A stretch of 64,000 nucleotides of DNA, taken from the NCBI RefSeq assembly GCF_022811725.1, contig NZ_CP094527.1:1364001-1428000 (forward strand). The letters are read 5' to 3'. Position numbers and translations under genes: made by a program. The DNA is from Mucilaginibacter sp. SMC90 (GTDB taxonomy: Bacteria > Bacteroidota > Bacteroidia > Sphingobacteriales > Sphingobacteriaceae). Each line of letters opens with the position of its first letter. Within the stretch, counting starts at the first letter, position 1. The notes below the pieces were generated by a model. It saw nothing but the letters and a program-made list of their open reading frames with translations. It had not been told where the DNA came from and ran no database searches. Below are positions 1 to 7,115 of this stretch, one piece after another.

Positions 1-70
1 TAAAGGCGATAAGCAGCGCCAATCCTTTTAGCAAACTTTTTGTTGCTGATATGTGATAGAGTTTTACCAT
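1..70 (-). CDS. TonB-dependent receptor, N-terminal fragment (runs off left edge)
   Basis: On the minus strand an ATG at 68-70 opens a frame reading MVKLYHISATKSLLKG followed by a hydrophobic stretch (LALLIAF), which looks like the start of a signal peptide. Only about 23 codons are inside the window. It lies directly downstream of a fecR gene and an ECF sigma gene on the same strand, the usual place for the STN-type TonB/SusC receptor of such a module. The receptor assignment is therefore inferred from context; the sequence itself shows only a likely secretion signal. Confidence 0.5.
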   Translation of the reverse strand, partial: MVKLYHISATKSLLKGLALLIAF

Positions 71-196
71 TTTTATAATGTTTTTTATGAGATGAAGAGT
101 CGTAAAAAATTACATGGCCTGCTGCTTCAGCAGCCATATGCAGGCAGGTGTTGGCGCATCTGCCTGTTTTTATTGGTTCTTATTTGATCATGTTTA

Positions 197-1165
197 TCAA
201 TGGCAGTTAGGTGAATCAATAATTATTTTGTTTTTGTTGTATTGGTAAGTGAATCCGGCAAGGCGGCTAAGCACTTTGAGCACACTGTTTAGCGGCTGAT
301 TGTTAAAACCAACCGTATAGCGGCAAACCTGGCCGGGCTTATCGTGAACCTTTATATCGATATTGTATTTACGCGATAGCGCTTCGGCCATTTCGCTCAC
401 AGATGCCTCATCAAAGTAAAGCTTGCCATTTTGCCAGGCGCTTACCTGGTCGGCATCGGTATGCCTTACACTGGCAGTATGGTTCAATACATTGTAGGTG
501 ATCATCAGGTTACGGGTAAGCACCCCGGCAAGTGGTTTAACCTTACCGGCAACGGCCTCACTTACCTGCACCCTGCCACCAACAACAGCTACCCTGTAAT
601 CATTATCGTTTTTGTAAGCATGCACGTTAAACTGCGTGCCTAACACGCGCGTTTGCATATGTCCGGTAGTTATAATAAAAGGCTTTGCCGCATTATGCTT
701 TACATGAAAATAAGCTTCGCCGGTAAGCGATACACGGCGCCCCGTTTCATTAAAATCGGCACTTAAGGTTAATACCGATGATGAATTGAGGACAACCTCT
801 GTACTATCTGGCAAGATCAGCGTTTTGCGTTCGCCACGGGCGGCGGCATAGCTCAGTTTTTGTAAAGGCTGTTTGTTAAGCGCGGCATATAAATAAAATG
901 CAGCCGGTATCAGCAGCAATACGGCGGCAATTCTGAGTAACGGGATCAGACTGATAACTTTCGTATCCCGCCCGGCCCTGATCTGTACCAGAACACGGCG
1001 TCTGATATTTTTTAATACAGCATGTTCATTAACCGGACTGTCTGCCAAATCATTATTTAAATTTTTAAGCCATTGCTCAACCCGTTGCTCCTCCTGGGGC
1101 GTGCATGTACCTTGTTTATATTTTTCAAGTAGTGCCTTGATCCGGGCAGACTGTTCGTTGTTCAT
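197..1165 (-). CDS. FecR family anti-sigma factor
   Basis: A 322-residue single-pass membrane protein. The N-terminal ~70 residues form the small charged sigma-binding region (LEKYKQGTCTPQEEQRVEQWL). One hydrophobic helix follows at about residues 72-92 (IPLLRIAAVLLLIPAAFYLY). Next comes the periplasmic FecR domain with the typical GERKTLILPDSTEVVLNSSS and GEAYFHVKH motifs, then a C-terminal STN-like region ending in a KYNIDIKV...GFNNQPL pattern. In this family the protein holds an ECF sigma factor until a TonB receptor signals substrate. It sits 86 bp downstream of the ECF sigma gene and upstream of the receptor fragment at the window edge, so it forms a sigma/anti-sigma/receptor module. Confidence 0.93.
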   Translation of the reverse strand: MNNEQSARIKALLEKYKQGTCTPQEEQRVEQWLKNLNNDLADSPVNEHAVLKNIRRRVLVQIRAGRDTKVISLIPLLRIAAVLLLIPAAFYLYAALNKQPLQKLSYAAARGERKTLILPDSTEVVLNSSSVLTLSADFNETGRRVSLTGEAYFHVKHNAAKPFIITTGHMQTRVLGTQFNVHAYKNDNDYRVAVVGGRVQVSEAVAGKVKPLAGVLTRNLMITYNVLNHTASVRHTDADQVSAWQNGKLYFDEASVSEMAEALSRKYNIDIKVHDKPGQVCRYTVGFNNQPLNSVLKVLSRLAGFTYQYNKNKIIIDSPNCH

Positions 1166-1251
1166 CTGCTGTTATAATCGGCGATTATGGAGGATGGTAC
1201 CGTTAAACAATTATCAATTGTTTGTTAATAAAACATCAACTTGCCCAAAGC

Positions 1252-1851
1252 CTATGATATCAGTGTCATAATAGCAATAAGGAGAAGCAAGGGATTTTCA
1301 ATTCGTTGGAAGCGGAAGTAAAGCCTTTTTATGGCAATGGAGATATTATTCTTTACTGTTTGCTCAGATAGCGAAAGCCGGTTGGCTATTTCTTTTACCG
1401 AAAGCTGGTCCACGCGGCTTAACGAGAAGGCATCGCGCATGTTCCCGGGCATTTTTTCAATTTCGCTCATCAGCCAGTCGTTAAGTTCTGATTCGATAAC
1501 AGCATCTTCGGGCGATACAGTTACCATGGTTTCTTCCTCATCAATCAACTCCCGGGCGTTAACAATAGCCCTGGTATTGGCCGAATAATGGTCGATCACC
1601 TTGAATTTTGCGGCTTTAAATAAGTATGGTTCAAAGCTGTCGGCGATAACAATGCCTGCACGGTTGTTCCATAATGACAGGAATATATCCTGCACAAATT
1701 CTTCTGATGCTTCGGTGGAGCGGGTTTTGCCGTATATGTACCTGAGGATTTTTTTATCGTAACGTTTCATCAACAGCAGCAACGCCTGTTGGTTGTTGCC
1801 CTGCATGCGGCGCAGTAGTTCGGCATCCGGGATAAGCCTGCTGTTTGACAT
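1252..1851 (-). CDS. ECF RNA polymerase sigma factor (sigma-70 family, Bacteroidota type)
   Basis: The 199-residue protein has sigma region 2 near residues 25-90 (RYDKKILRYIYGKTRSTEASEEFVQDIFLSLW). Region 4 helix-turn-helix is near residues 130-178 (MPGNMRDAFSLSRVDQLSVKEIANRLSLSEQTVKNNISIA). A hydrophobic tail (LLLLIAIMTLI) is typical of Bacteroidota ECF factors paired with FecR. The start MSNSRLIP fits family length. A minus-strand -7 box of the form TAnnTTTG (TAAGTTTG, 1856-1863) lies only four bases ahead of the start codon, so the message may have almost no leader. It is co-oriented with fecR and is presumably released by it on receptor signalling. Confidence 0.92.
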   Translation of the reverse strand: MSNSRLIPDAELLRRMQGNNQQALLLLMKRYDKKILRYIYGKTRSTEASEEFVQDIFLSLWNNRAGIVIADSFEPYLFKAAKFKVIDHYSANTRAIVNARELIDEEETMVTVSPEDAVIESELNDWLMSEIEKMPGNMRDAFSLSRVDQLSVKEIANRLSLSEQTVKNNISIAIKRLYFRFQRIENPLLLLIAIMTLIS

Positions 1852-2147
1852 ATCGCAAACTTATCTCAAGGCTTTTAAGTAATTGTTAGCTTATAATGAA
1901 GCGAAAAATAAAAGATAACATTTGACTATATTTTTGCGAAAGTACAATTGGTATATACAACAGAAACAATCCTTTTGTTGATTAGCACATGCCGGTTTAT
2001 GATACATTTATTAATGAAATGACTATAATCAACTGTTTTAAAGGTGTCTAAAATACCTGGGTAAAGTGATAAAAAGGATACTAAAGCAAGGCTTTTTCAC
2101 ACTAAGGTTTACATTTTGATATTATGTTAATAACAAGTTGAATAAAA
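1852..2147. other. Intergenic region, no gene seen
   Basis: This AT-rich spacer lies between the divergent ECF sigma gene and tRNA-Asn. Apart from the -7 box beside the sigma start and the tRNA promoter at its right end, no open frame or convincing structure was seen. Confidence 0.5.
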
Positions 2148-2178
2148 TTGTGAAATATCATTGAAAGTTATACTTTTG
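2148..2178 (+). promoter_or_regulatory. Promoter of tRNA-Asn
   Basis: TTG at 2148-2150, a 20-base spacer, then TACTTTTG at 2171-2178. This matches the Bacteroidota vegetative promoter (TTG, about 19 bases, TAnnTTTG). It ends 22 bases before the mature tRNA 5' end. Confidence 0.75.
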
Positions 2179-2199
2179 CAAACCCCAACCGGATTAGAT

Positions 2200-2273
2200 T
2201 CCTGAGTAGCTCAGCCGGTTAGAGCATCTGACTGTTAATCAGAGGGTCGCTGGTTCGAGCCCAGCCTCAGGAG
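2200..2273 (+). tRNA. tRNA-Asn (anticodon GTT)
   Basis: A full cloverleaf of 74 nt can be folded by eye. The acceptor stem TCCTGAG pairs with CTCAGGA. The D arm is GCTC...GAGC. The anticodon arm TCTGA-CTGTTAA-TCAGA carries GTT, and the T arm is GCTGG-TTCGAGC-CCAGC. CCA is not encoded. The 3' half serves as an integration site: its last 14 bases, CCAGCCTCAGGAGC (2261-2274), recur exactly at 13422-13435. Confidence 0.97.
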
Positions 2274-2274
2274 C
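2261..2274 (+). repeat. Putative att site: direct-repeat copy within tRNA-Asn
   Basis: CCAGCCTCAGGAGC forms the tRNA 3' end plus one base and is repeated identically at 13422-13435. A tRNA 3' end repeated at the far side of an accessory segment is the classic footprint of site-specific integration. Confidence 0.6.
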
Positions 2275-2277
2275 GGA

Positions 2278-2315
2278 TATAGCCAGGTACATATGTATCT
2301 GGCTATTTTGTTTTA
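2278..2315 (+). terminator. Intrinsic terminator after tRNA-Asn
   Basis: ATAGCCAG and CTGGCTAT form a stem around a short loop and are followed by TTTGTTTT, immediately 3' of the tRNA. Confidence 0.75.
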
Positions 2316-2365
2316 TAGCTACATTCTATCTCGTCTATCCTTATCTTTAACATAAGAATCTTTAG

Positions 2366-2959
2366 ATGACCTTCATCATTTCTAAGCTATTCCGACGCAA
2401 GACTTCAACAGAAACTGTTTTAGAACAAGAACTCATTTCACCACCGTCAACAAATATGACAGCCAAAGAAAAGCAATTGGCCTTTATTAAAGACTCACTT
2501 AAACCTTTATTAAAAGCTGAAGGCTACAAAACCATTGGTAATATATGGTGGAAAATAAACGGACCATTTTTCAATTTAGTCGAACTTCAGAACTTTTCCT
2601 GGAACTCACGTAATTCGATTGATTTTTGCTTCAACTTTACGACTGGTTTTACAAGTGACATCAAGAATTCTACAAAACCTACTATTCACGACGGTATTCC
2701 GTACGTGCGTGAAAGCTATTTTGAAGTCTCAAAAAATGAATATTGGAAGGGGACAAATGGTTATCAGATTGATGATAGTACGGATTTGGACAAGTTTACT
2801 AAACAGGTTTTAAAAGATTTTGATGTACTCATTATTCCGAAACTAAACCTACTAACGAATGAGGATTCTATTATTAGTTTTTATTCGGATGAGTTCTGGG
2901 GCCCTCGCGTGAAACAAAGCTTAACACTTAGGCATAAGAATATTCGAATTGATAATTAA
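2366..2959 (+). CDS. DUF4304 domain-containing protein
   Basis: A 197-residue soluble protein without a signal peptide. From about residue 35 it matches the DUF4304 pattern: KQLAFIKDSLKPLLKAEGY, then IWWKINGPFFNLVELQ and SWNSRNSIDFCFNF. The molecular function of DUF4304 is not established. Such proteins are often scattered among accessory genes, and some sit near toxin or immunity genes. No toxin partner is visible here. It is the first gene after tRNA-Asn, inside the putative island, and its codon use looks more AT-rich than the core-like genes further right, which fits acquired DNA. Confidence 0.75.
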   Translation: MTFIISKLFRRKTSTETVLEQELISPPSTNMTAKEKQLAFIKDSLKPLLKAEGYKTIGNIWWKINGPFFNLVELQNFSWNSRNSIDFCFNFTTGFTSDIKNSTKPTIHDGIPYVRESYFEVSKNEYWKGTNGYQIDDSTDLDKFTKQVLKDFDVLIIPKLNLLTNEDSIISFYSDEFWGPRVKQSLTLRHKNIRIDN

Positions 2960-3051
2960 TCGAGGTTCGAGAATTTCAGTATGAGTAAATTCAAATTTGC
3001 CCCAGTTTGTTTAAAACGCGTAATTGACCAATGAAATTTTTGTCAAAACGC

Positions 3052-3518
3052 TCAACTGAGGGAGCCAATGGGCAAGCACGATAAAACGGTTGCTTGCCCT
3101 TCTTTTTTGCCTTTCAATTTGTAGATAAGATTGAATAAATCACCCGTCTTAGCGGTTCGATGTTGCGGTTCTTCAAATGTGAACTTTTCGGGTGGCATCG
3201 AGTCAATCAAGATTTTTTTTGGTAAGTGCTTGATTGGTAGTGTTTATTGTCGGTCCTGCTTAGGCGCTCAATAGCTTGCCGTGCGATAGGCTCTATGTTG
3301 ACATTACTTTTTTTAGCAATAAGAGCATCCGCCAATTTATCCTCCAGTTTTTTAATCCCAGTTTCGCTTTCCAGTTTAATGATCTTTAAGTCAGATCCGT
3401 CGATAAATCCATTTGACAACCGTTCCTGTGCTTTTCTCATCTTCTTGTTTAAGTTTTCGATCTCTTTCAACAGGTTTAAATGATCATTCTTGTTTTTGTG
3501 CTCCTGACTATAAACATT
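3052..3518 (-). pseudogene. Decayed serine recombinase, C-terminal remnant (copy A)
   Basis: Read leftwards, the segment encodes the coiled-coil and C-terminal part of a Bacteroidota serine recombinase: HLNLLKEIENLNKK, KAQERLSNGFIDGSDLKIIK, then NIEPIARQAIERLSR. The intact frame (TTG start at 3470) stops at 3207, just after a run of eight A's. Shifting frame there restores LIDSMPPEKFTFEEPQHRTAKT and GDLFNLIYKLKGKKEGQ, ending with a stop at 3052-3054. The catalytic resolvase domain is absent. The gene end overlaps a terminator-like hairpin and a degenerate tRNA-tail-like sequence, so this looks like the leftover recombinase of an element once inserted at tRNA-Asn. Confidence 0.75.
3072..3106 (+). 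terminator. Terminator-like hairpin overlapping recombinase remnant A
   Basis: GGGCAAGC and GCTTGCCC form an 8-bp stem followed by TTCTTTTTT. A near-copy of this hairpin lies at about 13442-13480, next to the second tRNA-tail repeat. Confidence 0.6.
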
Positions 3519-3543
3519 TATTTACATCATCGTGACTTAATTC

Positions 3544-3559
3544 TACCTATTAGTAGGTA
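3544..3559. promoter_or_regulatory. Palindromic operator ahead of the tetR-type gene
   Basis: TACCTA-TTAG-TAGGTA is a perfect 6+6 inverted repeat ending 21 bp before the TetR start. A Bacteroidota -7 box, TAGGTTTG (3569-3576), follows directly. This is the expected place for autorepression by the TetR protein; the binding itself is inferred. Confidence 0.6.
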
Positions 3560-3580
3560 AAAAATATATAGGTTTGTTTT

Positions 3581-4126
3581 ATGAAAATAACGAGAGACGA
3601 AATTATCATGGTTGCAGATAGTTTAATTAGGGAAAGGGGCTATAACGCTTTTAGTTATGCTGATATCTCTAAAGAACTTGATATAAAAAACGCTTCAATA
3701 CATTACTATTTTCCTTCAAAAGCTGATTTAGGTATTGCTGTAATTAATCGCGCAATCGACCATTTTGAAATTGAATCTAAAACTTGGAAAGGGTTAAGCT
3801 ATAAAACCCAGCTGGCTAATATTGTTAAGATTTATTCTACAAAAAAAGAGGCTGAGTGTATCTGCTTAATGGGGGCCTTATCTGCTGTTTTCCATACGCT
3901 AACAACAGAAATGCAGGAACGACTGCAATTGATCGCAAACATCTTTTTGAATAAGCTTACAGAGGTCTTAAAACTTGGGAAAGCAGCTGGAGAATTTAAT
4001 TTTCTCGAATCTCCTGAAGTAAAAGCTTGTATGGTACAATCATCACTAATTTCATCTTTATTGCTCGATAGGGTTTTGAAAAACAACGCTTTTCAACTAA
4101 TTGAAGGAGAAATTTTAAACATATAA
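3581..4126 (+). CDS. TetR/AcrR family transcriptional regulator
   Basis: The 181-residue protein has the TetR helix-turn-helix within residues 5-55: ADSLIRERGYNAFSYADISKELDIKNASIHYYFPSKADL. A helical ligand-binding half follows (LSYKTQLANIVKIYSTKKEAECICLMGALS). In this family the C-terminal half binds a small molecule and releases DNA. The gene is 49 bp upstream of a co-oriented metallo-beta-lactamase-fold hydrolase, its likely target together with itself. The palindrome at 3544-3559 is a candidate operator. Because the -7 box ends four bases before the ATG, the transcript may be nearly leaderless. Confidence 0.9.
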   Translation: MKITRDEIIMVADSLIRERGYNAFSYADISKELDIKNASIHYYFPSKADLGIAVINRAIDHFEIESKTWKGLSYKTQLANIVKIYSTKKEAECICLMGALSAVFHTLTTEMQERLQLIANIFLNKLTEVLKLGKAAGEFNFLESPEVKACMVQSSLISSLLLDRVLKNNAFQLIEGEILNI

Positions 4127-4175
4127 TTCACCCCAACCCCGGCCTAAAACCAGCACTGTTTTATAATCAACAATT

Positions 4176-5078
4176 ATGATAAATCAAATCAGGATAAATC
4201 AAATGATACAACAAGACAGCAACATAAACGAAGCACTCAGCTACAGTGTGTATACTTCTACACGGCCTGGCCTGAACAGGGACCCAAACACCCCTCCTGG
4301 GCTGGACAATTTAAAATGGGTATCAAATAGCGCAACGCTTATCTATGGAAGAAATGATGCAGTGCTTGTGGACACATTTCTCACTATCGAACATACGAAT
4401 GCCCTGGCGGATTCAATCGCGGATACCGGCAAGAATCTCAAATACATATATATAACGCATGCACACGGCGACCACTTTTTCGGGCTTCAATTACTGCTTG
4501 ATCGTTTCCCCAATGCAATACCGATCGCTACCCAGGCAGTTGCAAAAAATTGTGGCGAACATACACAGCCGGAAGTAGTTAACGACTTTTGGAAACCTCG
4601 CTTCCCAGGTCAGATACCTGAAAAATTAGCTATTCCTGAAGTATTGCAAAGCAATGAGTTTGAGCTTGAAGGAAAAAAAATGGTAGCCATGGAAACAGGA
4701 TTCACTGATACTTTCGATTCAAGTGTTTTGTATGTGCCATCTATCGGACTTATCGTTGGCGGGGATGTGGTTTATAATGGTATTCATTTATACCTTGGGG
4801 AAACTACGGCAGCAACCCGTTTAGAATGGAAAAACGCTTTAGATAACCTGATAAAATTGCAGCCTAAACGGGTTGTTGCGGGTCATAAACAGCCATCGTT
4901 TTCTGATGACCCCGTTATTTTAATGGAAACCAAGAGATATCTGGAGAATTTTGAACGTCTGAACGCAGAAACATCGACCACCATTGAACTATACAACGCG
5001 ATGATTGCTCTTTACCCGGAACACGCTAACCCTGGCTCACTTTGGGGAGGGGCTTTAATAACTAAAAGGACAATTTAA
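4176..5078 (+). CDS. MBL-fold metallo-hydrolase
   Basis: A 300-residue cytoplasmic protein with the metallo-beta-lactamase signature THAHGDH at residues 94-100 (H95, H97, D99, H100), the metal-bridging Asp in GGD (D197) and a C-terminal His (VAGHKQ, H237). Where these hydrolases usually have a third metal His in a GHTD-like motif, this protein reads GFTD (F176). Either the site is altered or the alignment in this subfamily differs. ATG codons at 4176 and 4203 are both possible starts. It follows a TetR regulator and precedes an M28 peptidase. The substrate is unknown, and the family includes lactonases, esterases and thiolesterases. Confidence 0.85.
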   Translation: MINQIRINQMIQQDSNINEALSYSVYTSTRPGLNRDPNTPPGLDNLKWVSNSATLIYGRNDAVLVDTFLTIEHTNALADSIADTGKNLKYIYITHAHGDHFFGLQLLLDRFPNAIPIATQAVAKNCGEHTQPEVVNDFWKPRFPGQIPEKLAIPEVLQSNEFELEGKKMVAMETGFTDTFDSSVLYVPSIGLIVGGDVVYNGIHLYLGETTAATRLEWKNALDNLIKLQPKRVVAGHKQPSFSDDPVILMETKRYLENFERLNAETSTTIELYNAMIALYPEHANPGSLWGGALITKRTI

Positions 5079-5267
5079 AACAACTCAATTGTAAATCCAG
5101 GTTCAGTTAAATGGACAAAACAATTACAAAAAGAGCAGCTTTTGGATATCGATGCAAACATAAATTGGAACATTTCCAGAAACGCAGCTATCCGCTAAAT
5201 TGTAAATAGGATAAAGCAAACAACTGTAATTACTTCACATTTAATTTTAACAAACCATCAATAAAAA

Positions 5268-6854
5268 ATGAAAGAAAGCACGTTGAAATTCGCAATTGCT
5301 ATAATGCTTTTATTATCTAATATTTTTGTAGGCTTTGCGCAGGATAAGCATTTAGCAACTGATGTATTCTACAAAATCAGACAGGCGGAAATGCAAACAT
5401 CGCAAATACCTCATATTGCCCATTATCTGACAGACGTGTCAGGCCCGCGTTTAACTAACTCTCCTGGTTTCGCCAGAGCTGCTGCCTGGGCCATCAAAAG
5501 CTTCAAATCATACGGATTAACCAATACCAAACTGGAACCCTGGGGTAATTTTGGAAAAAGCTGGGAACTCCAGGATTTCAGCATAGCTATGAAAGCGCCG
5601 TATTTTCAACCTATTGTAGCTTTACCAGCTCCCTGGAGTGGCAATACTAATGGCCCCATACAGGCTCAGGTAACTTTACTTACTCAAGCCCAAGCCATCG
5701 ATTCTGCCTACATCAAAAATCATTATAATGATCTGAGGGGAATGATCATTTTAATTCTTGGTCAACCATTGTTTACAAGCGGACCGGAGAAAGCCAGTGA
5801 TATTTTCGCACCGCGTGCCACCCGTTTCACAGAAGATGAACTGTCAAAAACCGATGATTACTATAACTATACCTACGATCAGATACATGCACTGAACGAC
5901 CAACTTCGTTTGGAGGAAAAACTGAATCTGCTTTATGAAAAAGCCGGCGCGGTAGCTGTTATACACTCTGAGGCTGGGAACACATACGGCACCGTTTTCG
6001 ACGAATCGTTCCATAGCTATCAATCTAAATCTAAAGTACCTCAGGTTAAAATGGCGTACGAAGACTGCCAGCGCATTCAAAGATTGATCACCTCGGGGCA
6101 CCCTGTTGAGCTCGCTTTGAACATCAAAGGAAGTTATTTCGGTAACGATACAAAGGCTTACAATGTTATTGGAGAAATCCCGGGCTCAGATCCCCAATTG
6201 AAGGACCAGGTAGTTATCCTCGGGGCACACCTGGATTCCTGGTCTGCATCTACAGGGGCTACCGATAATGCTTCTGGTTGTGCTGTTATGATGGAAGCAG
6301 TGCGATTACTGGATTCATTACACCTGCAACCTAAACGTACCATCCGCATAGTATTGTGGAGCGGTGAGGAACAAGGAATTTACGGATCATACAATTATGT
6401 AAAAAACCATTATATCAACCCATCAACAGGAAAACCCAACAGCGAACAGGAAAAAGTAAGCGCTTATTTTAACTTGGATAACGGAACTGGTAAAATCAGG
6501 GGTATTTATACCCAGGGTAACACTGCAGTGAAACCTTTATTTGACCAATGGTTTCAGCCTTTCCATGATTTGGGGGCTACCACGGTTGCAAATAAATATA
6601 CTGGCTGTACCGATCATACTTCTTTTGACTGGGCAGGTATACCAGGCTTTGAGTTTATCCAAGACCCTATTGATTATGACAATATAACTCACCACAGTAA
6701 TCAGGATAATTACGACCATCTGCAGATCGAAGATCTTAAACAAGCAGCCATCATCGTAGCTTCCTTCGTTTATCAGGCCGGTAACCGGCCCGATCTTTTA
6801 CCGAGAAAGCCTTTTGAAAAAAGGTTATTTGAGTGGGACAACCTTGCATTATAG
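5268..6854 (+). CDS. Secreted M28 family zinc peptidase with PA-type insert
   Basis: The 528-residue protein starts with a signal peptide (residues 1-25, ...LLLSNIFVGFAQ). A protease-associated-like insert lies roughly at residues 130-290, followed by an M28 aminopeptidase/carboxypeptidase-Q-type catalytic domain. Visible zinc and catalytic residues are H321 (GAHLDSW), D333 (ATDNASG), E367/E368 (WSGEEQG), D404 (FNLDNG) and the HH pair at 475-476. It is predicted to trim peptides or dipeptides outside the inner membrane. The 189-bp gap from the hydrolase gene suggests independent or loosely coupled expression. It converges on the TonB receptor gene to its right. Confidence 0.9.
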   Translation: MKESTLKFAIAIMLLLSNIFVGFAQDKHLATDVFYKIRQAEMQTSQIPHIAHYLTDVSGPRLTNSPGFARAAAWAIKSFKSYGLTNTKLEPWGNFGKSWELQDFSIAMKAPYFQPIVALPAPWSGNTNGPIQAQVTLLTQAQAIDSAYIKNHYNDLRGMIILILGQPLFTSGPEKASDIFAPRATRFTEDELSKTDDYYNYTYDQIHALNDQLRLEEKLNLLYEKAGAVAVIHSEAGNTYGTVFDESFHSYQSKSKVPQVKMAYEDCQRIQRLITSGHPVELALNIKGSYFGNDTKAYNVIGEIPGSDPQLKDQVVILGAHLDSWSASTGATDNASGCAVMMEAVRLLDSLHLQPKRTIRIVLWSGEEQGIYGSYNYVKNHYINPSTGKPNSEQEKVSAYFNLDNGTGKIRGIYTQGNTAVKPLFDQWFQPFHDLGATTVANKYTGCTDHTSFDWAGIPGFEFIQDPIDYDNITHHSNQDNYDHLQIEDLKQAAIIVASFVYQAGNRPDLLPRKPFEKRLFEWDNLAL

Positions 6855-6934
6855 TCAAATTAACCAAAATGGTCTGTTTTGGGCATTATAGTTAACGAAA
6901 TCATTTTCCACATATAGACCATAGTTTTCAAAAC

Positions 6935-6970
6935 AACGATCATATAGCCGCCACCGGACATATGATCGTT
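6935..6970. terminator. Bidirectional terminator-like inverted repeat
   Basis: AACGATCATAT (6935-6945) and ATATGATCGTT (6960-6970) form a perfect 11-bp stem with a 14-base loop. It lies between the converging M28 peptidase and TonB receptor genes. Confidence 0.55.
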
Positions 6971-7115
6971 TGTGTCATTAAGGTTAACAAAGGCTTTTTC
7001 CAATAATTTAATTTATTGAATAGGTGTTTAAATAACAGGGCTTAACGAGGGCAGGAAGTTGAGAACACACATGTAGAATTAGAAGCACCTTCGTTTCCAT
7101 ATTTAAGTTATCGTA

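Noticed and set aside
5112..5210. Short frame (about 32 codons) between the MBL hydrolase and M28 peptidase
   Set aside because: Very short, no homology recognised and no clear promoter; possibly a worn coding fragment.
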